Assembly: GCA_030649775.1 (NCBI GenBank)
Contig: JAUSFR010000065.1
Location: 1 to 32,196 of the forward strand
Direction: 5' to 3'
Length of the DNA: 32,196 nucleotides
Source: a bacterium
GTDB taxonomy: Bacteria > Patescibacteriota > Minisyncoccia > Phycocordibacterales > UBA10002
Shown: one piece after another, positions 7,018 through 13,630 of the stretch
Layout: every line of letters begins with the position of its first letter
Numbering within the stretch: position 1 is the stretch's first letter
The notes under the pieces: generated by a model
The model's input: only the letters and a program-made list of their open reading frames with translations
The model's database searches: none
Told to the model about the DNA's origin: nothing
Translations under genes and position numbers: made by a program

Positions 7018-8733
7018 ATGCTAAGTTTTATTACGCGATTTTGGTACAAACTTCGGCATCCTCGCCACGAAGTGCGTGAGATAGACCCCGATGAGATATT
7101 TTTGGACTCCAGCAATCTGCCGGAGTTTAATCGGCATCAATTTGAAGGGCGTCTTGAGCGTCCTATTTCCCGAAAAACCATTTTGAGCGTCTCGGTCGTG
7201 TTTATACTCGTACTTCTTGTCGTGCTCGGAAAGAGTTTTACGCTTCAGGTTCGGGACGGCGCTCTCTATACGAAGCAAAGCACGCAGAATCGTTTACGTC
7301 ATACGCTGATGTTCGGCTCGCGTGGAGTCTTTTACGACCGTACGGGTGCGTTTCTCGCGTGGAACGTGATTGATAAGGATGAGCCTGCTTTTTCCAAACG
7401 GAAGTACGTGGATATTCCCGGACTCTCGTCTCTCCTCGGCTATCTGAAGTACCCGTCAAAAGATAAAGCGGGGTTTTACTATAAAGTGGATTTTGAACCG
7501 CAGGATGGTGTGGAAAAGTTCTACAACGAATTCGTCGCTCCGCAACACGGTATACGAATAGTGGAAACGGATGTGCACGGAGTCATCCAGTCGGAGAGTG
7601 TCACCAAACCCCCGAAGGACGGAACGAGCGTCACGCTTACGGTTGACGCGCGTCTTCAAGAGAAGCTGTACACGACGATGGAGGGGCTCGCCAAAGAAAA
7701 AGGATTTCAAGGTGGAGCGGCGGTTATTATGGATGTGGAAAACGGTGAGCTACTCTCATTCGTGAATTTTCCCGAATACGACTCGCAGGTACTTACCGAT
7801 GGCACGGACACATCTGCCATAAAAAAAGCCTTCGCCGATTCACGGAAGCCATTCTTGAACCGTGTCACCAAAGGCCTCTATACACCGGGCTCCGTCGTGA
7901 AGCCGTTTATGGCACTTGCCGCGCTGGAAGAGGGTATTATTACGCCCGAAAAGGAAATTGTCAGCACCGGTTCCATTTCCATACCGAATCCGTTCGACCC
8001 AAGTAAGCCAACGGTGTTCAAAGATTGGAAGGCGCACGGAGCGGTAGATATGCGCCGTGCACTCGCCGTCTCTTCCGACGTCTATTTTTACGAAATTGGA
8101 GGTGGCTTTGAGGGGCAGAAGGGGTTGGGTATCGCGAACATTGAAAAATACAGCCGAATGTTCGGATTCGGCACGCCACCTCCCGGCGATATTATCGGTG
8201 AGGCCGGAGTTATTCCGACTCCTGAGTGGAAACGCGAACAATTCAAGGGAGAGGCATGGAACATCGGAAATACGTACCACACCGCTATCGGACAATATGG
8301 ATTTCAGGTGACACCACTTCAGATGGTTCGAGCTGTTTCGGCTATCGCGAACGGGGGGAAACTTCTGGAACCTCGCCTTACGCGAGAGGAAGATGTTACT
8401 CCGTTGTACAGCGTCATTCCCATACAAACCTCTTCGTTTACGGTGGTGCGGGAAGGTATGCACGAAGCGGTCACAGCGGGCGGAACGGCCAGCGCACTCC
8501 TGTTGCCAGGAGTGAGTATCGCGGGTAAGACGGGAACCGCGGAACTCGGAACGCTGAAAAAATTGGTCAACTCGTGGGTTGTCGGTTTTTTCCCATACGA
8601 AAAGCCACGCTACGCATTCGCGATTGTTATGGAGAAAGGTTCTCACGACAACACCGTCGGCGCCGCGTTCGTCGGGCGGGAGTTTATGCAGTGGCTTCAG
8701 GCAAACGTGCCGGAATATCTCAAGGCAGAATAA
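7018..8733 (+). CDS. mrdA: penicillin-binding protein 2 (class B transpeptidase)
   Basis: Monofunctional transpeptidase of the elongasome that cross-links peptidoglycan, anchored by one helix (about 54-71). The 571-aa chain has the non-catalytic dimerisation domain (about 80-230) and then the transpeptidase domain with all three motifs. These are S292-V-V-K295 in TPGSVVKPF, S352-S-D in AVSSDVYFYE (the SSD form typical of PBP2 rather than SxN of FtsI) and K504-T-G in AGKTGTAELG. RGVFYDRTGAFLAWN near 95 is the usual post-membrane signature. Fifty residues before the helix are longer than average and acidic (REIDPDEIFLDSSN). Last gene of the mre cluster; an inverted repeat follows. Confidence 0.95.
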   Translation: MLSFITRFWYKLRHPRHEVREIDPDEIFLDSSNLPEFNRHQFEGRLERPISRKTILSVSVVFILVLLVVLGKSFTLQVRDGALYTKQSTQNRLRHTLMFGSRGVFYDRTGAFLAWNVIDKDEPAFSKRKYVDIPGLSSLLGYLKYPSKDKAGFYYKVDFEPQDGVEKFYNEFVAPQHGIRIVETDVHGVIQSESVTKPPKDGTSVTLTVDARLQEKLYTTMEGLAKEKGFQGGAAVIMDVENGELLSFVNFPEYDSQVLTDGTDTSAIKKAFADSRKPFLNRVTKGLYTPGSVVKPFMALAALEEGIITPEKEIVSTGSISIPNPFDPSKPTVFKDWKAHGAVDMRRALAVSSDVYFYEIGGGFEGQKGLGIANIEKYSRMFGFGTPPPGDIIGEAGVIPTPEWKREQFKGEAWNIGNTYHTAIGQYGFQVTPLQMVRAVSAIANGGKLLEPRLTREEDVTPLYSVIPIQTSSFTVVREGMHEAVTAGGTASALLLPGVSIAGKTGTAELGTLKKLVNSWVVGFFPYEKPRYAFAIVMEKGSHDNTVGAAFVGREFMQWLQANVPEYLKAE

Positions 8734-8829
8734 CCAATAATCAATCACCAATCACCAAACAAATCCGAAAATTCCTAACCTTTCCCTTTTTTTGATTATT
8801 GTTTCTTGGTTATTGGTGATTGTTTGCAA
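8734..8829. repeat. CCAATA-type intergenic inverted repeat, copy A2
   Basis: CCAATAATCAATCACCAATC-type words (8735-8760) oppose TTGATTATTGTTTCTTGGTTATTGG-type words (8793-8820) around a TTTCCCTTTTTTT centre. It shares the 22-nt run TTGTTTCTTGGTTATTGGTG+ATT with the copy at 28741-28840. It could act as a weak terminator after mrdA. Confidence 0.6.
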
Positions 8830-8887
8830 TTGACTTTTTGCGCAAAAATCAATAGAATCACCTTGTTACTATAGCTTAATTGCAAAC
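8822..8887 (+). promoter_or_regulatory. greA promoter framed by a 10-bp inverted repeat
   Basis: TTGACT (8830-8835), 17-nt spacer, TAGAAT (8853-8858): the best sigma70-type promoter in the window, start near 8865. GTTTGCAATT (8822-8831) overlaps the -35 and its exact reverse complement AATTGCAAAC lies at 8878-8887, in the leader just before the ATG. The pair could be an operator. Confidence 0.7.
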
Positions 8888-8889
8888 CA

Positions 8890-9357
8890 ATGCCCGATAC
8901 CCCCGAATATCTCACCCAGGAAAAATACAACGAACTTGTGAAGGAGCTTCTGCATCTCAAGACCGTTAAGCGCAAGGAAGTTGCCGAAAGTCTTGAGTAC
9001 GCGAAATCGCTCGGAGATTTGTCGGAAAACGCCGAATATCAGGAAGCGCGCGAACTTCAAGCGAACATTGAGGACCGCATTTCAAAACTTGAGACGATGC
9101 TTCAAACCACCGTCATTGTGAAGATGCATCACAGTGAGGTTATCGGTATTGGTTCCACCGTGACCATCCAAAAGGAAGGTGCATCTACCAAAGCGGTCTA
9201 CAAGATTGTCGGTTCCGAAGAAGCTGACCTTGCAAAGGGCAAGCTCTCCATCAACTCACCGCTCGGGCACGCGATGATTGGCAAGAAGGAGGGGGATACT
9301 TTTAGTGCAAAGACTCCCGGAGGATTGGTGAAGTATGAGGTGGTACATATTGAATAG
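8890..9357 (+). CDS. greA: transcription elongation factor GreA
   Basis: Binds the RNA polymerase secondary channel and stimulates cleavage of backtracked RNA. The 155-aa length matches the family (about 158). The N-terminal coiled-coil hairpin carries the acidic tip GDLSENAEYQEAR (around 42-54), whose D and E residues coordinate the catalytic magnesium. The C-terminal FKBP-like domain ends in SPLGHAMIGKKEGDTFSAKTPGG, the conserved GreA signature. It starts 25 nt after a strong promoter and is monocistronic or read through into lysS; an ATTCG repeat element separates the two. Confidence 0.97.
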   Translation: MPDTPEYLTQEKYNELVKELLHLKTVKRKEVAESLEYAKSLGDLSENAEYQEARELQANIEDRISKLETMLQTTVIVKMHHSEVIGIGSTVTIQKEGASTKAVYKIVGSEEADLAKGKLSINSPLGHAMIGKKEGDTFSAKTPGGLVKYEVVHIE

Positions 9358-9470
9358 CACAACACGAATTACACGAATCCAGAGAACGAATGATACGAAT
9401 AAAATGAGATCTACTATTCGGAACATTCGTGTCATTCGAATCTTCTATTTGTAAATTCGCATTGAGTTAC
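9358..9470. repeat. ATTCG inverted-repeat element, copy B1 (before lysS)
   Basis: CACAACACGAATTACACGAA-type words in the left half face ATTCGTGTCATTCGAA-type words in the right half, ending in GTAAATTCGCATTGAGT just before the lysS ATG. It is clearly homologous along its whole length to 13631-13735 before rsmH. Each copy folds into an imperfect hairpin of about 45 bp. Confidence 0.75.
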
Positions 9471-10937
9471 ATGGCTTCTCTAGACGAAATCAGAGCCACT
9501 CGGCTCGCAAAACTAAAGCTTCTTCAGGACAAAGGCCTGAATCCCTATCCCGTTTCTGCGCGGATGGATGTGACCTTGCGGGAGGCGACCGAAGGGTTTC
9601 CGAAACTGCTCAAAAAGAAGGAGCTCTACCTAGTAGGGCGGGTAATGGCCCTTCGCGGGCAGGGAGGGCTTGTGTTTGCCGACCTCTTTGACGGCACGGG
9701 AAAATTTCAGGCACTTCTTAAAAAAGACGAAATAGGGGATGAGCTTTTTGACCTGTGGAGTACTACCGTGGACATAGGCGATTTCGTGGAAGTCGCTGGT
9801 ACGTTGTTCCTGACCAAGCGAAATGAAAAAACGCTCCAAGTAAAAAAGTGGCGAATGCTTTCAAAGTCGCTTCGCCCACTTCCCGAGAAATGGCACGGTC
9901 TCACGGATGTTGAAGAGCGATTTCGCAAGCGATACCTTGATACCCTGATGAACGAAGAGGTGCGCAACCGTTTTATCCTGCGCTCACGCATTATTTCGGC
10001 GCTTCGCGCCTCATTGGATAAGGAAGGATTTTTGGAGGTGGAAACGTCAATGCTTCAGTCTCTCGCGGGAGGAGCGAGTGCCGAGCCTTTTACTACTCAC
10101 CACAATGCGCTGGATATCAACCTCAATCTTCGTATCGCGCCGGAACTGGACCTCAAAAAGTTGCTCATTGGCGGATATCCAAAAATCTACGAAATCGGAA
10201 GAAGTTTTAGAAATGAAGGGATTGATGTCACCCACAATCCGGAGTTCACCACGATTGAGTGGTATGAAGCGTATAGCGACGCGGAGAGGGAGCGCGCTTT
10301 TATTGAGAAGATGTTTCGCGCGCTCGTGAAGCAGGTAAAGGGGGAGATGACCATTACCTTTGACGGAGCAACCGTTGATTTTGAAAAGCCGTTTTCGGTA
10401 CTGACGTACTTTGAGGCACTCCAGAGATACGCGCTTATTCCTACGCCCGAGAAAGCGACACTGGATGAACTTTCCCTTAAGGCAAAACAGCTCGGTGTTT
10501 CGGTCGCTCCGAGCGATTCCGCCCAAAAAATTATGGACAGTATCTTCAAAAAGGCGGTAAGACCCAAACTGCTTCAACCGACCTACGTCATCTCATACCC
10601 GAAGGGTATGATTCCGCTTGCGAAAGAGGAGGAGAAAGGGGGCGGTATAGATGCATTCCAGTTTTACGCTGGAGGATTGGAACTTATCAAGGCGTTTTCG
10701 GAACTGAACGACCCAATTGAGCAGGCACGTCGGTTTAACACCGAGGAAGGGAACCGAAAGGTGGGAGACAAAGAGGCCCAGCCGAATGACAAAGATTTTG
10801 TTGAGGCGCTGGAGTATGGAATGCCACCCGCGGGAGGGGTGGGTATGGGTATTGAACGCTTGATGATGCTTCTCTCCGACGTCAAAAACATCCGCGAGGT
10901 TATTTTCTTCCCGACACTACGGCCGAAGAGTGAATGA
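9471..10937 (+). CDS. lysS: lysyl-tRNA synthetase, class II
   Basis: Charges tRNA-Lys. The 488-aa protein shows the N-terminal OB-fold anticodon-binding domain (VGRVMALRGQGGLVFADLFD, about 58-77) and then the class II core. Motif 1 is around FLEVETSMLQ, motif 2 FRNEGIDVTHNPEFTTIEW, motif 3 GMPPAGGVGMGIERLMMLLSD near the C-terminus. LAGGASAEPF.THHNALD is the usual LysRS substrate loop. The track begins at a GTG inside the B1 repeat. The ATG at 9471 gives MASLDEIRATRLAKLKLL, the standard N-terminus. A GGGAATA-iteration tract follows the stop. Confidence 0.96.
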   Translation: MASLDEIRATRLAKLKLLQDKGLNPYPVSARMDVTLREATEGFPKLLKKKELYLVGRVMALRGQGGLVFADLFDGTGKFQALLKKDEIGDELFDLWSTTVDIGDFVEVAGTLFLTKRNEKTLQVKKWRMLSKSLRPLPEKWHGLTDVEERFRKRYLDTLMNEEVRNRFILRSRIISALRASLDKEGFLEVETSMLQSLAGGASAEPFTTHHNALDINLNLRIAPELDLKKLLIGGYPKIYEIGRSFRNEGIDVTHNPEFTTIEWYEAYSDAERERAFIEKMFRALVKQVKGEMTITFDGATVDFEKPFSVLTYFEALQRYALIPTPEKATLDELSLKAKQLGVSVAPSDSAQKIMDSIFKKAVRPKLLQPTYVISYPKGMIPLAKEEEKGGGIDAFQFYAGGLELIKAFSELNDPIEQARRFNTEEGNRKVGDKEAQPNDKDFVEALEYGMPPAGGVGMGIERLMMLLSDVKNIREVIFFPTLRPKSE

Positions 10938-11017
10938 TGAATAGGGAATAAAGAATTGGGAATAGGGAATAGGGAATAAAAAAAAGAACGGCACGTCCCG
11001 AGGGCGCGCCGGTTTTT
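10938..11017 (-). terminator. GGGAATA tract plus terminator for the downstream (-) gene
   Basis: 10938-10980 holds GGGAATA-type direct repeats. Then CGGC-a-CG-t-CCC-GA-GGG-c-GCGCCG (10989-11011) forms a GC-rich hairpin with A8 on its left and T5 on its right. On the (-) strand it is followed by TTCTTTTTTTT and so ends the gene at 11027-11533; on the (+) strand it can stop lysS transcription. A near-identical hairpin is at 12321-12344. Confidence 0.75.
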
Positions 11018-11026
11018 GTGAATGCG

Positions 11027-11533
11027 TTAGGCTTTTGTTGTTGTGGCATTCTCTTCCTTGTACTCAAAGGAGCGAAAAGGCTCGACACCCATTTCTGCGC
11101 AATAGCGCTTGACATAGTTATACAGGTGTCTGTTGGCGGCAGCTAATCTCTCTTCGAATCCCAGGACATAACCACTTCCGAGGAAATCTCTCCTTTTCTT
11201 AAGAAGGAGAAGGGCTTCAAATCCTCCGTCCTCAAGCCAATCAACCGTATAGCCGGTGACAGCGCTGAACTCGGCTGGTTCAAGCGCAACTTCTGCTCTA
11301 ATAATCGGCTGAGAAAACTTTCCGTCAAATGCGGACGCTATTTCAGTGACAATGGCAAATCTCTTATCCGCCCCGTCACGAATAGTCATACCCGGCTGTA
11401 GGTGCTCAAGTGTTGGCACTGAAATTTGCTTATACCCAAGATAGCTTCTGATGGTTTCTTCCACATCAGGTCGTCGTTTTCCCGAGCGGTCACGAATCGC
11501 GAAGGTAATATTGAGGAGCAGTATCGCTTTCAT
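11027..11533 (-). CDS. hypothetical protein, 168 aa
   Basis: Not recognised. The track begins 60 codons further upstream, but that region carries the promoter. The ATG at 11533 (MKAILLLNITFAIRDRSGKRRP) follows GGAAAG and is the better start. The protein is soluble, with a mixed alpha/beta character: a hydrophobic first strand, a region with PGMTIRDGADKRFAIVTEI that looks beta-rich, and a C-terminal helix containing NRHLYNYVKRYCAEMGVEPF. One conserved-looking DWLEDGGFEALLLLKKRR segment is visible. It has its own consensus promoter, an approximately 100-nt leader and a strong terminator, so it is a stand-alone unit. Confidence 0.6.
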   Translation of the reverse strand: MKAILLLNITFAIRDRSGKRRPDVEETIRSYLGYKQISVPTLEHLQPGMTIRDGADKRFAIVTEIASAFDGKFSQPIIRAEVALEPAEFSAVTGYTVDWLEDGGFEALLLLKKRRDFLGSGYVLGFEERLAAANRHLYNYVKRYCAEMGVEPFRSFEYKEENATTTKA

Positions 11534-11641
11534 TGGTACTTTTCTTTCCGGTGGAGTTCTCAAAGCGCGCGTTGCGCCGTGCACGTGCATATGTCGATAT
11601 GCGTTTATCACTGTCCCGTTATAGGAAGAACTCCAGTCAAG

Positions 11642-11670
11642 ATAGTAAATTACATAATAAGAGATGTCAA
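11642..11670 (-). promoter_or_regulatory. consensus promoter for the 168-aa hypothetical gene
   Basis: On the (-) strand TTGACA (11670-11665), exactly 17 nt, then TACTAT (11647-11642). Start is expected near 11635. The roughly 100-nt leader contains a GCATAT-cgac-ATATGC hairpin (around 11588-11603). Confidence 0.65.
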
Positions 11671-11715
11671 GATATATCCTCTCCCAAAATTGCGGGGCTG
11701 GAAAGGACACTTGTC

Positions 11716-11724
11716 TTGCTAAAA
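11716..11724 (+). promoter_or_regulatory. possible extended -10 promoter for the 148-aa hypothetical gene
   Basis: TGC-TAAAAT, the same extended -10 word found on the (-) strand before the hydroxyacid dehydrogenase gene. No -35 is apparent and the leader would be about 80 nt. Confidence 0.35.
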
Positions 11725-11811
11725 TCTGAAATCCTGATAGTTTTTGGGGCAGATGTTACGCGACCGCTACTCACTCACGGGTAACAGCGCGTATGTTCAA
11801 AGGAAGAAGAT

Positions 11812-12258
11812 ATGAGTAAATTGAAATATTGCATTTTTGAGCGAGCGGAGGGCGGTGAAGATCCGATGCTCTTCGCGGTTGTGGGTGAGGACATTGAAGA
11901 CTGCCTTAAAGACAGAACGGTCAGATTTTCGGTGATGTTTGATCTCTCGGATGACCATGCGATTGCCGAAGGTTTCGTTTCGGCGCAGATAGCACTTGAC
12001 CCCTACGGAAACTTCCACATGTGGCTTACCGACAAGATTGCGGAAGCTTTTAGAAATGGCCAGCAGGCGACTCCCGAGGTTGAACCACCCGCATTCGGAC
12101 TCTCCGACAGTGGAGCTTCCCTTATCCTCGCGTATATCATTTGGCTTAACAAGATTGATACGGAGAATAAGTTTAGCAACTGGGCAATGGATCTTTTTGG
12201 GGAAGCCTATAAGTGCGGGAAAGCACACCCCATGGTCCCGAAGCAACGGTCTCCTTGA
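11812..12258 (+). CDS. hypothetical protein, 148 aa
   Basis: Not recognised. It has one of the clearer Shine-Dalgarno sites of the window (GGAAGAAG, 2 nt before the ATG region) and a perfect intrinsic terminator 15 nt after the stop, so it is a real gene. The protein is acidic and soluble: an N-terminal strand (LKYCIFERA), a DLSDDHAIAEGFVSAQIALDPYGNF segment and a helical C-terminus with LILAYIIWLNKIDTENKFSNWAMDLF. The spacing of aromatic residues suggests a small globular fold. It is divergent from the 168-aa gene and convergent with the 107-aa gene. No membrane segment or signal peptide. Confidence 0.7.
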   Translation: MSKLKYCIFERAEGGEDPMLFAVVGEDIEDCLKDRTVRFSVMFDLSDDHAIAEGFVSAQIALDPYGNFHMWLTDKIAEAFRNGQQATPEVEPPAFGLSDSGASLILAYIIWLNKIDTENKFSNWAMDLFGEAYKCGKAHPMVPKQRSP

Positions 12259-12273
12259 GAGCTAATCTTTATA

Positions 12274-12299
12274 GCCACGCATCTTTGCGTGGCTTTTTT
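12274..12299 (+). terminator. intrinsic terminator after the 148-aa gene
   Basis: GCCACGCA-TCTT-TGCGTGGC followed by T6. Confidence 0.9.
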
Positions 12300-12312
12300 A
12301 TGCATAGCGGTT

Positions 12313-12348
12313 AAAAAAAACGGCGCGTCCCGAGGGGCGCGCCGGTTT
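12313..12348 (-). terminator. GC-rich terminator for the 107-aa (-) gene
   Basis: CGGCGCG-t-CCC-GA-GGG-g-CGCGCCG (12321-12344) with A8 to its left, so a T8 tract on the (-) strand. It is nearly the same hairpin as at 10989-11011, sharing the CGTCCCGAGGG core: two copies of one terminator sequence serve two unrelated small (-) genes. Confidence 0.85.
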
Positions 12349-12371
12349 TGCAATCCACATTCAATCTTTTT

Positions 12372-12695
12372 CTATTTCCAGCGTTCCTTTTGACGAAGGT
12401 CGATGATCCACTGGTATATAGGTTCGATATGGCCAAGCAACTCCCGCATGAACTCTGAAATTTTATCCGGCACGGCTACTTCATGACTATGGTCGCCGTG
12501 GTTAGCACAAAATAGGGAATACTGGTACGGCGTTCTTCTCCCTGTGATTTGTGTAAGAGGTTGAACACTGAGAATATTCGGTTCCCACGTTTTGGCAGAA
12601 ATCGCGATCTTCATATCGGGTATGAGGACCATAACATAGGCTTTTTCAAGAGGATTCTCGGAACTGAGTACACTGGTAATGACACGCATTTTCAT
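12372..12695 (-). CDS. hypothetical protein, 107 aa
   Basis: Not recognised. The product begins MKMRVITSVLSSENPLEKAYVMVL; the second ATG (12689) is an alternative start. The N-terminal half alternates hydrophobic residues as in a beta-sheet. There is a CANHGDHSHEV segment with one Cys and three His, which could bind a metal but is not a known motif to me. The C-terminal part (ISEFMRELLGHIEPIYQWIIDLRQ) is an amphipathic helix. It ends in a strong terminator and is divergent from the mraZ leader. Weak Shine-Dalgarno (GAGAAAA). Probably real because of its terminator and isolated position. Confidence 0.55.
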   Translation of the reverse strand: MKMRVITSVLSSENPLEKAYVMVLIPDMKIAISAKTWEPNILSVQPLTQITGRRTPYQYSLFCANHGDHSHEVAVPDKISEFMRELLGHIEPIYQWIIDLRQKERWK

Positions 12696-12707
12696 AGTTT
12701 TCTCAGT

Positions 12708-12761
12708 CTACCCTAACAAGGTAGACCTACTTTGTCTAACTTGGTCAGGGTGGCTTTTTTT
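12708..12761 (+). terminator. long hairpin with T7 tract upstream of the mraZ region
   Basis: CTACCCT, CAAG and TAGAC (12708-12726) pair stepwise with GTCTA, CTTG and AGGGTGG (12734-12753), followed by TTTTTTT. It looks like an intrinsic terminator reading rightward, yet no (+) gene precedes it within 400 bp; it may insulate the mraZ unit or attenuate a longer leader. Confidence 0.65.
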
Positions 12762-12793
12762 GTGTACATCACTATCCACTCACTATGCACTTC

Positions 12794-12802
12794 TTATCCA
12801 CA
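12794..12802 (+). promoter_or_regulatory. single consensus DnaA-box-like 9-mer
   Basis: TTATCCACA matches the classical DnaA box exactly. Only one copy is seen, upstream of the division genes; it may be chance. Confidence 0.3.
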
Positions 12803-12829
12803 GGTGGTGTGTAGAGTGGTGGTATAAAG

Positions 12830-12864
12830 TGTTATACAATATGCAGGAAGTGGGAAAAAGTGGT
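12830..12864 (+). promoter_or_regulatory. extended -10 promoter with MraZ-box-like repeats
   Basis: TGT-TATACA (12830-12838) is an extended -10. Just downstream, GTGGG (12850-12854) and GTGGT (12860-12864) are spaced 10 nt apart, the period of the known MraZ operator of TGGGN repeats. MraZ would then repress its own dcw cluster, as reported in other bacteria. Additional GTGGT words lie at 12804 and 12816 but not in phase. Confidence 0.45.
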
Positions 12865-12999
12865 ATGACCAAAAGACTTCATTTAAAAACAGTAGAATAT
12901 AGGATTTTTTATAAGGGCAAACACTTTGTCTTTCCGATTTCTGTTTGTGTGGGGGTTACTCCGCGAGAAAGAGTTCTTGTACGGCTAAAAAGACGCTAG
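12865..12999 (+). CDS. possible 44-aa basic ORF in the mraZ leader
   Basis: MTKRLHLKTVEYRIFYKGKHF... is rich in K and R (ending VLVRLKRR), with no recognised motif. It starts at the second MraZ-box-like repeat and ends 9 nt before the three-way-junction element. It may be a leader peptide, or simply an open frame; the longer track version (from 12679) crosses a terminator and is not credible. Confidence 0.25.
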   Translation: MTKRLHLKTVEYRIFYKGKHFVFPISVCVGVTPRERVLVRLKRR

Positions 13000-13008
13000 G
13001 TTACCCCG

Positions 13009-13106
13009 GTGAAATCCCGCCAAAGGCGGGGTCGGCCAAAGCGCCGACATATTTCACAGGGTGACGATTTTTAAAACTCTCAGAATCGTTAAAAAAATCA
13101 GTCATG
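13009..13106 (+). promoter_or_regulatory. structured leader before mraZ: three-way junction plus start-codon helix (copy 2)
   Basis: The outer helix GTGAAAT/ATTTCAC (13009-13015 with 13051-13057) encloses CCCGCC-AAA-GGCGGG and GTCGGC-CAAAGC-GCCGAC. A 4-nt linker leads to TGAC-GATTTTT (13062-13072), which pairs with AAAAATC-a-GTCA (13093-13104); the last A belongs to the ATG at 13104. Compared with the proS copy, the geometry, linker length and bulged A are kept, while base pairs change together (TGAC/GTCA for TGGC/GCCA; the second hairpin is wholly re-paired). Confidence 0.75.
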
Positions 13107-13205
13107 CTCATCGGCGAATACACACACACCATAGATGACCCCAGTAGTAGAAGCTCGAAGACTCGCTTCACTACGGGGCAAGCAAAAACAACACCATGCT
13201 TATAG
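13104..13205 (+). CDS. upstream ORF repeating the first 12 codons of mraZ
   Basis: ATG at 13104 opens MLIGEYTHTIDD, exactly the first 12 residues of MraZ, then diverges (PSSRSSKTRFTT...) and ends after 33 codons with a TAG that overlaps the true mraZ start by 10 nt in another frame. The copy and the original differ at six third codon positions and nowhere else in the 12 codons. Codons 13-24 lie in a hairpin (CCCC.GTAGT.GAAGC pairing with GCTTC.ACTAC.GGGG). It may be a regulatory leader peptide, or the scar of a hairpin insertion that duplicated the gene start; whether it is translated is unknown. Confidence 0.5.
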   Translation: MLIGEYTHTIDDPSSRSSKTRFTTGQAKTTPCL

Positions 13206-13630
13206 GAGAATACACACATACGATAGATGATAAAAATCGGTTATCCCTACCAGCGAAGTTTCGTGCCGAAATGGGAAAGAAGGTGGTGCTTACAAGAGGA
13301 CTGGACAAATGTGTGGCGATTTTTACCGAGAAGGAGTGGAAAAAGATTGCAGAGAAACTCTCCGAGTCAAGTATGCTCCAAGCCGACAGCCGAAGCTTCA
13401 ATCGTTTTATGTTCGGTGGAGCGGTGGAGACGGAGGTGGATACGATTGGACGCGTGCTTGTCCCCGACTTTTTGAAGACGTGGGGAGACTTGGGCGCCAA
13501 GGTGGCCGTAATTGGGGTTCAGAGCCGTGTTGAAATCTGGAACGACAAAGCGTGGGCGGCCAATAAGGACACGATAGAGAAGCAGGCCGATACGCTCGCG
13601 GAAAAATTGGGGAGTATAGGAGTCTTGTAA
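13196..13630 (+). CDS. mraZ: transcriptional regulator MraZ
   Basis: SpoVT/AbrB-fold DNA-binding protein that forms rings and represses the division (dcw) cluster. The 144-aa length is typical. Both AbrB-like repeats are visible: the first in MLIGEYTHTIDDKNRLSLPAKFR (1-23) and the second in GAVETEVDTIGRVLVPDFLK (about 75-94). The D.KNR and D..GR signatures are intact. It starts inside the tail of an upstream ORF that copies its first 12 codons, and carries no Shine-Dalgarno of its own, so translation may be coupled to that ORF. rsmH follows after an ATTCG inverted-repeat element. Confidence 0.95.
   Translation: MLIGEYTHTIDDKNRLSLPAKFRAEMGKKVVLTRGLDKCVAIFTEKEWKKIAEKLSESSMLQADSRSFNRFMFGGAVETEVDTIGRVLVPDFLKTWGDLGAKVAVIGVQSRVEIWNDKAWAANKDTIEKQADTLAEKLGSIGVL

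Noticed and set aside
7840-8751. 303-aa (-) ORF opposite mrdA
   Set aside because: Covers the transpeptidase motifs of PBP2 on the other strand; no recognisable features of its own.
12794-12802. Replication origin at the DnaA-box 9-mer
   Set aside because: A single 9-mer without further boxes, an AT-rich unwinding region or dnaA/dnaN nearby.
12679-12999. 106-aa (+) ORF upstream of mraZ
   Set aside because: Its first 60 codons run through a terminator hairpin, the DnaA-like site and the promoter; only the 44-codon end could be real, and that is listed with low confidence.
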